Origin: Desulfatibacillum alkenivorans DSM 16219
Lineage (GTDB): Bacteria; Desulfobacterota; Desulfobacteria; Desulfobacterales; Desulfatibacillaceae
Direction of reading: 5' to 3'
DNA length: 64,000 bases
NCBI RefSeq assembly: GCF_900142135.1
Contig: NZ_FQZU01000019.1
Location: forward strand, 1 to 64,000
A model generated the notes under the pieces. That model saw only the letters and a program-made list of their open reading frames with translations, did no database searches and had not been told where the DNA came from. Both the position numbers and the translations under genes were made by a program. Numbering within the stretch: position 1 is the first letter of the stretch; every line of letters starts with the position of its first letter. Shown here piece after piece: positions 43,745 to 51,319 of the stretch.

Positions 43745-44617
43745 ATGCTGATCACGAGGAGATCCTTTGTATCGGACATGAGCCGAATCGGTCTTTTGGT
43801 GGGTGCCGCCAGCATCATGAACGGGGTATCGTTCCTGATGCCCCGTGCGGCTGATGGAGTAGATGTGAACCGCGACGAAAATCTTGACTTTGGCCTCAAG
43901 GCTTGTGTCGTGGGTGTAGGCCAAGCAGGCTTGGCGATCACAAGTCAACTGCAGTTCGATCAACCGGCGCACAGGCTTCCAGTCATGCACCTTGACCGGG
44001 ATCATGCTTTGGTGTCGCGTGTGCTCGCTTCAAGCCACCTGGTCTTTATGGCAGGGTCGATAAAGGATCCCGCGCTTGACGCATTGCGAACACTGGCTGC
44101 TGATTTAGGCGTCAGTTTGTTGGTGTTGTTCGAGGATATGCCAGAAATCAGCGGAATTGCTCACTCCCTCAGCCCAAGTGATAGAGAGTGTGTAGTGCCC
44201 TTGAATAGGCGTACTGAATTTGGGATGGCGAGCACCGTGATCAGTGAAATATACGGAGCACTGGCCCTACCTGGCCTCGTCTGCATGGATTTTGCGGATG
44301 TGCACGATGTGCTGTCTGGGATAATCTGCCGGACGTACACCCTGGTTGCCGCTGACATCAAAACCGGCATCAGGGTTTTCAGGGAGAGGCTGGATATAAC
44401 ACGTACCTTGTCCAAGGTGGATGGAGGTCTTGTGATCCTGTCCACGGATCATAACCGGCAGGAACCGCTTGAGTCGTACTTAGAGTTCGAGGAGGAACTA
44501 CATCGTCACGTTCGCCCCGATGCTAACATCTTTTGGTGCGCGAATGTGCTGGGGGCGATGCCTGAAGGTTTTCGCATGACAGTCATTGCGGGTCAGCGCC
44601 CGAATAGCGGAATTTAA
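43745..44617 (+). CDS. FtsZ/tubulin-fold-like protein with twin-arginine leader
   Basis: The 290-residue protein starts LITRRSFVSDMSRIGLLVGAASIM, a twin-arginine-type leader (Arg5-Arg6, Phe8, hydrophobic 15-33). After it the sequence lines up with FtsZ from end to end: ACVVGVGQAGL (nucleotide T1 region), SSHLVFMAG (strand before T4), LPGLVCMDFADVHDVL (T7-loop segment with D182 and D185, as in NVDFADV) and ANIFWCANVLGAMPEGFRMTVIAG (C-terminal subdomain). The GGGTGTG tubulin signature is absent; SIKDPAL stands in its place, so GTP binding is unlikely in the classic form. GGGGAGGG precedes the ATG by five bases, which supports this start. Likely localised to the membrane or periplasm. Function unknown. 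Confidence 0.6.
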   Translation: MLITRRSFVSDMSRIGLLVGAASIMNGVSFLMPRAADGVDVNRDENLDFGLKACVVGVGQAGLAITSQLQFDQPAHRLPVMHLDRDHALVSRVLASSHLVFMAGSIKDPALDALRTLAADLGVSLLVLFEDMPEISGIAHSLSPSDRECVVPLNRRTEFGMASTVISEIYGALALPGLVCMDFADVHDVLSGIICRTYTLVAADIKTGIRVFRERLDITRTLSKVDGGLVILSTDHNRQEPLESYLEFEEELHRHVRPDANIFWCANVLGAMPEGFRMTVIAGQRPNSGI

Positions 44618-44631
44618 TAGGGAGGACCATC

Positions 44632-45000
44632 ATGTTTTTACCCGCGTTTACACCTTGGGAAACCGATGAACTTATTCTGCAGAATGTTTCCAAACTTAGC
44701 CATGTGGATATTGGGAACCCTGATTCAGTCCATGAAAGAATTACCATTCTTGAATCACTGGGAAGTGTTGCAGAAAATGGGTTGATTGAGTACGGCTCTC
44801 CTATAGACGAGAATGAGGCCAGATTCGTTATGGACATTTTTTGGAATGCTTTTAATATGTTAAAACGAGAAGAAGGATTGCACTTTAAAATTGCCCTTAT
44901 CCAATATAAGTGTTGTCTAAGGCTTCTCCATTTAGTCTTTGGTTTGCTTTACGATAACTTTGGCTTTGAAATGCCGGAAAAAATGAGATATATGGTGTAG
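44632..45000 (+). CDS. 122-residue protein of the FtsZ-like operon
   Basis: The protein follows the FtsZ-like gene by 14 bases with GGAGG before its ATG. It is helical, with an N-terminal acidic half (WETDELILQNVSKLSHVDIG, ARFVMDIFWNAFNML) and a more hydrophobic C-terminal part (YKCCLRLLHLVFGLLYDNFG). No motif is recognised. The spacing indicates translational coupling and a shared task with its neighbour. Confidence 0.65.
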   Translation: MFLPAFTPWETDELILQNVSKLSHVDIGNPDSVHERITILESLGSVAENGLIEYGSPIDENEARFVMDIFWNAFNMLKREEGLHFKIALIQYKCCLRLLHLVFGLLYDNFGFEMPEKMRYMV

Positions 45001-45056
45001 CATACTTCTTGTGTCATAAGGTCAATTGCAACCATACATATCAAGAAAGGGGAACG

Positions 45057-45623
45057 ATGGAAAACGTATACTTCAAACCTTGGGTCGGAAGCCAATATGG
45101 AACAGGCAAGGATAGGATTCTCTTACTGGGTGAGTCGCACTATGCTGATCGTAAACCTTCTCCCAGTTTCACAATTGATCTTACTCAAGAATACATAGAT
45201 GGAGAATTGAGGCACCGGTATTGGACCCAAATCATGCAAGTTGTCTCTGGAAAAAGGCATTGGGATATTGATAAGCATAGTTTTTGGCATGAAGTTGCTT
45301 TTTACAACTTTATTCAAGACGTGGTTGGAGACTCCGCTGGTAAACCACCGACAAGCCAACTGATTGAAAATAGTGTAGTTCCATTTTTCGAGGTATTATC
45401 TGAACTTAAGCCCACTCACCTTTTAGTTTTATCCAAGCGCCTTTGGGGGTATTTGCCTTCAGACGGCAAACAAGGATCCGATCTTGTTATCGAAAATGAC
45501 AAGAGGGAAACAAGGATCTACAACATTCCTGGAGGAGAAGTGAAAGCCACGTGGCTGCCCCATCCATCATATTTTAGCGCGCCGAAATGGCACCCATGGG
45601 TTGTTGCGTTCCTAAAACAATAG
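45057..45623 (+). CDS. Uracil-DNA-glycosylase-superfamily-like protein
   Basis: The 188-residue protein has RILLLGESHYAD near its N-terminus (the LxxGExxx strand typical of UDG-superfamily members and their relatives) and ends with ATWLPHPSYFSAPKWHPWVVAFLK, where LPHPSxxS corresponds to the catalytic-loop HPS motif of UDG. The WHxVAFYNF segment (FWHEVAFYNFIQD) is also seen in this sub-group. It may recognise damaged or modified bases or act only as a binder; the activity cannot be inferred. It is third in the FtsZ-like operon, with AAAGGGGAACG before the ATG at 45057. Confidence 0.65.
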   Translation: MENVYFKPWVGSQYGTGKDRILLLGESHYADRKPSPSFTIDLTQEYIDGELRHRYWTQIMQVVSGKRHWDIDKHSFWHEVAFYNFIQDVVGDSAGKPPTSQLIENSVVPFFEVLSELKPTHLLVLSKRLWGYLPSDGKQGSDLVIENDKRETRIYNIPGGEVKATWLPHPSYFSAPKWHPWVVAFLKQ

Positions 45624-45658
45624 TGTATTTGTAAAATTTTTTTAATCTGCTGGAATCC

Positions 45659-45946
45659 ATGAAATGCTCCGACCACTGCGCCGAGTCTATTAAGCTCTTT
45701 GGCAAACCGTTTGAAGAGGTCCATCTATGGCTGGATGAATTTGCCGGGTCTCCCGAATATGGGATGCGCCACCGCAAAGTCCGGCACCACGAACAGGGCA
45801 TACAGAAAGCCATTCGCTTATTCGGAGAAGAAGCCGGTCTCGTAGCCAGACAACATATCATCTCAGACCTGAAAGAAGAGGGCTGGACCGAAAACGATCC
45901 TTTTCCCAAGGATGAGGCTGATTATGTTCGGATGGGATTGTTTTGA
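45659..45946 (+). CDS. DUF6915-like small protein
   Basis: The 95-residue protein contains FGKPFEEVHLWLDEFAGSPEYGMRHRKVRHHEQGIQKAIRLFGE and QHIISDLKEEGW, which follow the pattern of DUF6915 (a His-rich RHRxxRHH segment with a preceding HxWLD). The clustered His/Asp residues might bind metal. No function is known. It starts 35 bases behind the UDG-like gene and closes the operon. Confidence 0.65.
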   Translation: MKCSDHCAESIKLFGKPFEEVHLWLDEFAGSPEYGMRHRKVRHHEQGIQKAIRLFGEEAGLVARQHIISDLKEEGWTENDPFPKDEADYVRMGLF

Positions 45947-45955
45947 CCTAAAATC

Positions 45956-46639
45956 TTAACTTGCACCGCTAAAAATGACTTCATCATCAACGTTCCACCC
46001 TGATTCCTTCGCCCAAATAGCAACGGTTGCAGGGGCATTTTTCAACTGTGCGGTCGGCATTTGCACAGTACAAATTATTGATTCCGGGTATTTGTGAGCA
46101 TAAGCTCCAACCATCGCCTTGGTTGATTTGTATAAACATTCTTGATTATTTCTTGAGCAGCGAGTGACAAAAAAACGTATCGGGGAGGGGATCATAAGGA
46201 GTTTATATAGATCCCACATCATATCGTTATTATCGTCCTGCCAACCCTTTTTTTGCAAAGCAACAGCATGGTTCTCATATCCCTCTGATTCAGCAGTTAG
46301 GACAGTCTCATAAGGATGCGTTTTTCCGTACATAATATTAATATCTACCAGACACTCTTCTGACCAGATATTTGAGTTTTGTGTCTTAACCTTCTTTGGA
46401 CGAGAACCTTTCTTCATAGGGCTAACACAGAGGCTAAAGTCCTTTTGAGGACGATTTCCCACAACATCTGGCAACAAGTGGTCTAATGCCAGAACTACGA
46501 TAGGTAGAAGATCTGCCTGCTTTATCCGGTTTACATTGTAGCTTTCGATTGCCCACTGAAATACAGACGAAATCTTCTGTATTGTAATATTCTGCTTCAC
46601 TCTTCCCATGTCCAAAAAAAAAGATTGGTCCTTTTTCAT
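45956..46639 (-). CDS. Unknown 227-residue protein
   Basis: No family is recognised. The protein has a helical N-terminal third (VFQWAIESYNVNRIKQADLLPIVVLALDHLLPDV) and a mixed C-terminal part with scattered Cys and Trp (FFVTRCSRNNQECLYKS). I chose the ATG at 46639 because GGGGAGGT lies just before it; a longer start at 46657 lacks one. It is convergent with the DUF6915-like gene, only 9 bases away, and upstream of it the MucR-like gene lies on the same strand. Confidence 0.55.
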   Translation of the reverse strand: MKKDQSFFLDMGRVKQNITIQKISSVFQWAIESYNVNRIKQADLLPIVVLALDHLLPDVVGNRPQKDFSLCVSPMKKGSRPKKVKTQNSNIWSEECLVDINIMYGKTHPYETVLTAESEGYENHAVALQKKGWQDDNNDMMWDLYKLLMIPSPIRFFVTRCSRNNQECLYKSTKAMVGAYAHKYPESIICTVQMPTAQLKNAPATVAIWAKESGWNVDDEVIFSGAS

Positions 46640-46735
46640 TGCCACCTCCCCTGCCATTTTTAAGAATCACAATTGGCATAATTGCACATCCCCCAGTTCC
46701 TTTACAGGAACCAGGGGTGAATTCAGTTCACAATC

Positions 46736-47254
46736 TTATTCAGCCAGTGCATCCGCCTTAGGAGCAGCCTTTTTCTTAGGTGCCTTGGCTTTCTTCGCAT
46801 CTGCCTTTTTTGCGGTCCTGGCGGCTACCAGCTTATCAGCAAGGCCTTTTTCTTTGGCGACCTTTGCGCGATCCGCAGAGAGAGACTTGCAAGACAGAGG
46901 TTGCCGTTTCTTCATGCCGTATTTGGCCCTGTATTCGTTTGCTGTCATACCATGCTGCTCAAGGTGTTTGTTAGTCAGCATCTTGAATTCGGCACCGCAC
47001 TCAAGGCATACCACTGACTTCTGACGAATGGACCGTAAAGGAGCTTCCCTAAGTTTTAAGAGTTTCTCAGGAATCTCTTCAGCCGGTTCCGTTTCAACTT
47101 CGGGTGCTTCTCCTGCTTCTTCCATTGACTTGATGGAAGCCAACGTTTGATATGCCTTTGTGATCGCTTCTGCCATTTCATCAGGTGTCATGGCAACGTG
47201 AGATGCCTGGGCTGTAACCATTTCTGCGGCAAGTTCATAAAGTGATTTGGACAT
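46736..47254 (-). CDS. MucR/Ros-family zinc-finger regulator
   Basis: The 172-residue protein has the MucR core: VVCLECGAEFKMLTNKHLEQHGMTANEYRAKYGMKKRQPL, with C-x2-C...H-x3-5-H zinc ligands at about residues 95-113. The Lys/Ala-rich C-terminal tail (AKKADAKKAKAPKKK) likely binds DNA non-specifically, as in H-NS-like MucR proteins. An acidic linker separates an N-terminal helix. AAGGAG precedes the ATG. MucR-type proteins often silence foreign DNA or regulate mobile-element genes. Confidence 0.85.
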   Translation of the reverse strand: MSKSLYELAAEMVTAQASHVAMTPDEMAEAITKAYQTLASIKSMEEAGEAPEVETEPAEEIPEKLLKLREAPLRSIRQKSVVCLECGAEFKMLTNKHLEQHGMTANEYRAKYGMKKRQPLSCKSLSADRAKVAKEKGLADKLVAARTAKKADAKKAKAPKKKAAPKADALAE

Positions 47255-47412
47255 GGGATGATCTCCTTTATATCGGGGGTTGGGGTGAAGTTTGGAATTA
47301 ATATAGATAGTGTAATAGAAAATGGTGGCGGGAGTAAAGTAGATTCTACAGCCGCTAAAAACGCTATATAATTTACAAGCCTCCAGAGAGCGGATTAGTC
47401 AAGTGATAACTA

Positions 47413-47946
47413 TCACCGTATGAATTTACCGTATTCATCTGATATATATAGAGCAAATACTCGTAATTGATCTACTGTAAAAATAATTTCAAAATCTTTT
47501 ATTTTAGATTTTGTTATATTATACAATCTAACGCTAACAATGGAACCGTGTTGATTTAAAGGTTCAATATTCGTATGGGCAATAGCATGCCTAATTTTAC
47601 GTATGAACCACGACTTCTTCATATTATTTTTTAGATCAATTTTGTGTTTTACAGATAATCCTGGTGTACTGGTTACTTGCGTATCGCATAAATTACCAAC
47701 ATCCAGCTCATTGAACTGAATATATCCAATTTGATTTGGAATTACATTGAAAAACTCATCGTCTATATCCCCAGAAAACGGACTATCTCTATCAGGATTT
47801 TCCGATACAGTAACAATTAATCCGAGCAAACAGTTGAGGAGAAAAGTCACCTCCTTATCTTTTTCTAAAAAATGACAGTAACTATTAACTAACATTTCGT
47901 GAGTTCGTTTGACAAAATCTCGTGAAAAAGAATGCATTTCAGTCAT
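47413..47946 (-). CDS. Unknown AT-rich 177-residue protein
   Basis: The product contains SYCHFLEKDKEVTFLLNCLLGLIVTVSEN and RKIRHAIAHTNIEPLNQHGSIVSVRLYNI. The latter, an RxxxAH-type segment followed by a beta-strand, is similar to the HEPN-like RNLIAH/RHAIAH motif (Arg-x4-6-His), so a HEPN fold is possible. It is AT-rich compared with its neighbours, which suggests recent transfer. An upstream AAAGGAT lies before the start. Confidence in any function is low. Confidence 0.55.
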   Translation of the reverse strand: MTEMHSFSRDFVKRTHEMLVNSYCHFLEKDKEVTFLLNCLLGLIVTVSENPDRDSPFSGDIDDEFFNVIPNQIGYIQFNELDVGNLCDTQVTSTPGLSVKHKIDLKNNMKKSWFIRKIRHAIAHTNIEPLNQHGSIVSVRLYNITKSKIKDFEIIFTVDQLRVFALYISDEYGKFIR

Positions 47947-48012
47947 AACATCTATCCTTTGTTTTGTTGTTTCAAAAACACACGGTTATGCAGAGTGTAA
48001 AAACAACAAAAG

Positions 48013-48351
48013 TTAGAGACTATCAAGTAGATTTTTTGTTTCAGGCCAAGCCCATGAAGCTGCCTTTTCAATACTAAGGTTCCCTGAGTGTTGGCTATAA
48101 TAGAAATTGATTCTTCCTGTAAAATATTTTGCTGCTGCGTTTATTTGTTGTGAATTATATTTTGGATTACCAATTCCTACCATTCCATAAATTAATATTT
48201 CGCAATAGGCAATCTTTTCTGATTTAGGCATTCTTTCCCAATCGTAGCCATTAGCTGGAGGTGCTGAAGAAAATGAACTACTCATAATTGATATAAAAAA
48301 TACTAACAGGATAATAAAAAATATTATATTTTTACCTTTTCTTAGCATCAT
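48013..48351 (-). CDS. Small exported protein of a coupled pair (second gene)
   Basis: The 112-residue protein has an N-terminal basic segment (MMLRKGKN) and hydrophobic IIFFIILLVFFISIM, so it is exported or anchored. The rest contains a conserved-looking GYDWERMPKSEKIAYCEILIY and a helical end. Its start overlaps the stop of the preceding gene (48348-48644) by four bases (ATGA), which indicates tight coupling. Both are AT-rich. Role unknown; immunity to the partner or a surface function are possibilities only. Confidence 0.55.
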   Translation of the reverse strand: MMLRKGKNIIFFIILLVFFISIMSSSFSSAPPANGYDWERMPKSEKIAYCEILIYGMVGIGNPKYNSQQINAAAKYFTGRINFYYSQHSGNLSIEKAASWAWPETKNLLDSL

Positions 48352-48644
48352 TTGTAGTAACCCTTTTTATAACCAGCAATGAATCCATCTCTAAAGGCAA
48401 GATCAACTACGTCTTCTGAGTGCCCAACTTTCTGTTTTAATGCTGTTATAACCATTTGAATCCCAGGGTCACTTAGCACCTCTTCTGGAGAGTAACTATA
48501 ACCATCCGCTTTATCTGACATACCGCTTTCAACACCAGCTTCGTATGCATAGTCATAGATGATTTTATACAGGTCATCAGAGTAGCCAACAGAAACCAAG
48601 CCAGATATAATCACCATTAAAATAAATAATATTCTAGTTTTCAT
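48348..48644 (-). CDS. Small exported protein of a coupled pair (first gene)
   Basis: The 98-residue protein has a signal peptide (MKTRILFILMVIISGLVSVGYSDD, cleavage probable after GYS) and a short mature domain with YDYAYEAGVESGMSDKADGYSYSPEEV and DGFIAGYKKGYYK. It is AT-rich. GGGAG precedes the ATG. The next gene overlaps it by four bases. No family is recognised; the pair is probably one operon with a shared extracytoplasmic role. Confidence 0.6.
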   Translation of the reverse strand: MKTRILFILMVIISGLVSVGYSDDLYKIIYDYAYEAGVESGMSDKADGYSYSPEEVLSDPGIQMVITALKQKVGHSEDVVDLAFRDGFIAGYKKGYYK

Positions 48645-48869
48645 TAGCTTTCTCCCTATAGAAGTATTGGGTAATATTCTTGGATATAATTCTCCCCCAA
48701 GATATTTTGGATTTTTAAATGGTATTTATATGATTATTATATCTTGGTTAAACACGCTATTCAAGATTTTTTTTAATTTTTATGTAAACTAATATACATA
48801 TTAAATTTAAAGGTCTTTCTTTAATAAAACAAAGACTTATGCTTCCTCATCCGTGAAAAGGAGCCGCCT

Positions 48870-49025
48870 ATGCCCATTGACCCCAAGAAAGTACGAACTG
48901 TTTTGAAAATCTCATTGGAAGTGCTCAAGACCATCTTGAGCGCCACAGATGCCCCGCCATCAACCCACAAACAAGAAAGGGAAAAATCCAATGCCGAAGA
49001 CAACCACAAAAACCACAAACCTTGA
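48870..49025 (+). CDS. Short 51-residue leader-like protein before the annealase gene
   Basis: An ATG at 48870 lies behind AAAAGGAGCC and opens a 51-codon frame that ends TGA at 49023-49025, overlapping the annealase start (48991) by 35 bases. The product starts MPIDPKKVRTVLKISLEVLK with a helical look and ends in a charged, His/Lys-rich tail. The good ribosome-binding site and the overlap suggest translational coupling. No homology is recognised. Confidence 0.5.
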   Translation: MPIDPKKVRTVLKISLEVLKTILSATDAPPSTHKQEREKSNAEDNHKNHKP

Positions 49026-49686
49026 CTCAGCCCAGAACGAAGCAGTGAACCTTGACCCCAGATGGATCGTGAAGATCGAAGGACGGGATTTCGTCACTTA
49101 CCCTGGTCTGCTTGATCTTGGGCATCAAAAGGGTCTGGAATCCATCGAGGTGGAACCGCTGCAACTGCCCAACGACCAGAACGGGTTCTTCGCCGTGTGC
49201 AAAGCGGTGGTCACATCCAAGAACGGAGAGACCTTCACCGACATCGGAGACGCAAACCCGCAAAATACGTCTTCCAGGGTGTCCAAGCATCTGCTCAGAA
49301 TGGCTTCTACCCGTTCAATAGCCCGTGCCCTTCGCACCTTCACCAACATCGGCATGACCTGCCTGGAAGAACTGGATGGAGATTTCAGTGCAAAAGACCA
49401 GGGGAATAATGCTGCCCATACCAGCCCCAGGAAACAGGCTCCCAAAGCTGCGCCTAAGTCTCAAGCCGCCACTCCCAAAACCTCCGCCCCTTCCCAAGGC
49501 ACTAAACCAGCCATGTCTGACTCCCAGAAACGGGCCATTTATGCCATATCCAAACGCCAGGGTATGAACGAAGAAGACATCAACGCCCTTACCGTCGAGC
49601 TGTTCAACCGCGATTTCGATCATCTGAATGTCCACGAAGCATCCTCCGTCATCTCCCACCTCCAGAACAACAAAGCCGCCGCCTAA
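48991..49686 (+). CDS. Rad52/annealase-like single-strand DNA-binding protein
   Basis: The 231-residue protein has VVTSKNGETFTDIGDANPQNTSSRVSKHLLRMASTRSIARALRTFTNIG, the strand-helix pattern of the GDANPxN...RMAxTRAIARALR family found on phages and plasmids and related to Rad52-type annealing proteins. A Pro/Ala-rich linker follows, then a C-terminal helical segment (DSQKRAIYAISKRQGMNEEDINALTVELF) often attached to phage RecT/annealase-type proteins. It probably binds and anneals ssDNA. It is followed by a RecB-like nuclease, as in phage recombination modules. Confidence 0.7.
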   Translation: MPKTTTKTTNLDSAQNEAVNLDPRWIVKIEGRDFVTYPGLLDLGHQKGLESIEVEPLQLPNDQNGFFAVCKAVVTSKNGETFTDIGDANPQNTSSRVSKHLLRMASTRSIARALRTFTNIGMTCLEELDGDFSAKDQGNNAAHTSPRKQAPKAAPKSQAATPKTSAPSQGTKPAMSDSQKRAIYAISKRQGMNEEDINALTVELFNRDFDHLNVHEASSVISHLQNNKAAA

Positions 49687-49814
49687 ACCAACCAGCAAAA
49701 CACAATCTGAGATCACAACTTAACCAGGGGCATACCCAGGACCGTATTTCTGCGTCCTGATTTAACCCCTGTTTTGTGAAGTTTTCTTCATTTTCCAACA
49801 TGGAGGTGAAATGG

Positions 49815-50633
49815 ATGGACCTACAAGAACTACGTTCTCAACCCCATTTATCGTGCTCAAGCATCAGCCTTTACCTGGATTGCAGCTTAGCCTACAAATT
49901 CCGATACGTGGACCGGCTCAAATCAGAATCTGTATCGGATGCTCTGGTCTTTGGATCTGCTATTCATACCGTATTAGAACGATTTTACAACTCGCTCATG
50001 ATCGGCGAAGTTATTCCCGTGGACGCCCTAGTTGACCTCTGGGAGCTGACCTGGAAGGAACACGCTCATGGTCGTGACGAGATCCACTGGAAGCGGGGCA
50101 ATGACTTCGACAAAGGTTTGGAAACCGGAGCCGGGTTATTGAGAGCATTCTCACAGAAATTCGAGGTGGTGGATACAGCGATCATCTGCGTGGAAGAGGC
50201 GTTCAGTCTTGAGATTGAAGGTCTGGATATCCCGGTTATTGGGGTATTCGACCTTGTGCTTCAAGACCTGGCTTCCGGGCTGGTTACCATCGTGGATCAC
50301 AAAACCAGAGCCAAAGCCATGCCCGAAAGAGATGCAAACGAGTCTCTTCAGGCATCCATTTATGCTCTGGCTGCGAAGACCAACGGGTTCGGTTTCAATG
50401 ACCTTCTCCTTCGCTTCGACTGCCTTATCAAGACGAAAGAGCCCAAATTCGAGCAGGTGTACACGACGCGATCTGAACTTGAAATTTTTCAAGTTGCCCG
50501 GCTTATCAAACAAGTCTGGGCTGGAATACAGGCGGAGGTGTGGTTGCCTAATCTGGGCTCTTGGAAATGCTCTGGATGTGGTTACAAGCAGGCCTGCCAG
50601 GATTGGATGCAGGAGGGATACGACCATGGATGA
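49815..50633 (+). CDS. PD-(D/E)XK nuclease, RecB/Cas4-like
   Basis: The 272-residue protein has SISLYLDCSLAYKFRYVDRLK at its N-terminus, FGSAIHTVLERFY (the GxxxH motif), VIGVFDLVLQD and TIVDHKTRAKA (the D...DxK catalytic core), a QASIYALA strand, and a C-terminal Cys set WKCSGCGYKQAC for an iron-sulfur cluster with the early Cys. This is the RecB-family single-domain layout shared by Cas4 and phage exonucleases. GGAGGT precedes the ATG at 49815, seven bases away, and rules out upstream starts. It likely resects DNA ends for the annealase encoded just upstream. Confidence 0.83.
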   Translation: MDLQELRSQPHLSCSSISLYLDCSLAYKFRYVDRLKSESVSDALVFGSAIHTVLERFYNSLMIGEVIPVDALVDLWELTWKEHAHGRDEIHWKRGNDFDKGLETGAGLLRAFSQKFEVVDTAIICVEEAFSLEIEGLDIPVIGVFDLVLQDLASGLVTIVDHKTRAKAMPERDANESLQASIYALAAKTNGFGFNDLLLRFDCLIKTKEPKFEQVYTTRSELEIFQVARLIKQVWAGIQAEVWLPNLGSWKCSGCGYKQACQDWMQEGYDHG

Positions 50634-50907
50634 TAAAACCGTCTCAACTGCACAGAACTGGCTGACCATCGACCAGGGCCATACCGAACTCAAACTGGTG
50701 GACCTGACTATGATTATGCACCGGCACTCCCCCGATAAGGTGCTTGAGTTCCTGGGATACCTCTGCCAGGATTACGACCGCCACCTGAAACGCCATATCC
50801 GCAAAGACAAGACCGATCCCAGAATCAACGACATCGTAGCCAGGAGATTCCGGGTCAAAATGGCTCTGAATACTCTCCGTAACGCCATGACCAGGAAGGC
50901 TGCCTGA
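50626..50907 (+). CDS. Small protein coupled to the RecB-like nuclease
   Basis: The 93-residue product starts inside the end of the nuclease gene (overlap of 8 bases) and contains DLTMIMHRHSPDKVLEFLGYLCQDYDRHLKRHIRKDKTD, a helical, charged protein. No family is recognised. The overlap implies coupled translation. It may be a partner of the nuclease or annealase. A TTGCAAGAT repeat begins just after its stop. Confidence 0.55.
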   Translation: MDDKTVSTAQNWLTIDQGHTELKLVDLTMIMHRHSPDKVLEFLGYLCQDYDRHLKRHIRKDKTDPRINDIVARRFRVKMALNTLRNAMTRKAA

Positions 50908-50910
50908 TTA

Positions 50911-50930
50911 CAGTTGCAAGATCTCGCAAG
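50911..50930. repeat. Copy 2 of the TTGCAAGAT palindromic repeat
   Basis: CAGTTGCAAGATCTCGCAAG lies directly after the stop at 50907 and before the large repeat at 50,950. It contains the palindromic half TTGCAAGAT plus a near-complementary CTCGCAAG. Confidence 0.5.
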
Positions 50931-50949
50931 CCTAACTTTCCAGTCATTC

Positions 50950-51059
50950 TGGAGGGTATAGAGGGTTTGGATACTTTTGCAGAGAAACCCCCTATAAGGG
51001 AGGTAATTTCCTATACCAAAGTTTACTACAAATCCCTCCAACTATCCCTACCCTCCCAA
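50950..51059 (-). repeat. Copy B of the roughly 105-bp dispersed repeat
   Basis: Read on the minus strand this segment matches copy A (36,996-37,117) closely, including a run of 23 identical bases at one end and another of 25 around TAGTAAACTTTGGTATAG. The central part (CCCTATAAGGG) keeps a hairpin although its bases differ from copy A. It lies in the 412-base gap 50,908-51,319, which holds no protein gene. Confidence 0.7.
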
Positions 51060-51102
51060 ATATCAGCTTAAACTCCATGATCTAACCTGTTTCAAAGAGA
51101 GT

Positions 51103-51203
51103 AAAGAGGGTTTGAGGGTTTTGTATAGAAACTCCCTATAAGAGGAGGGGTAATTTTATATCTCAGAGTTTACTGCAAAAGGGTCTAACTCTCTCAACCC
51201 TCT
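51103..51203 (-). repeat. Copy C of the dispersed repeat (diverged)
   Basis: This third, more diverged copy has the same order of blocks: GAGGGTTGAGAGAG-type arms, CAGTAAACTCTGAGATA, AATTACCCC, a TATAGGGAGTTT hairpin section and AAACCCTC. It has the same orientation as copy B, 44 bases further on. Confidence 0.6.
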
Positions 51204-51319
51204 TGAACATCTCCTGTTCAAGCATCCCAACGATAAAAACTAACCACAACCGTTGACCGGGACGGATGGGACAAATCCGACTGCCTCATTCGTCCCGGTT
51301 TCTATATGGAGAACACACT

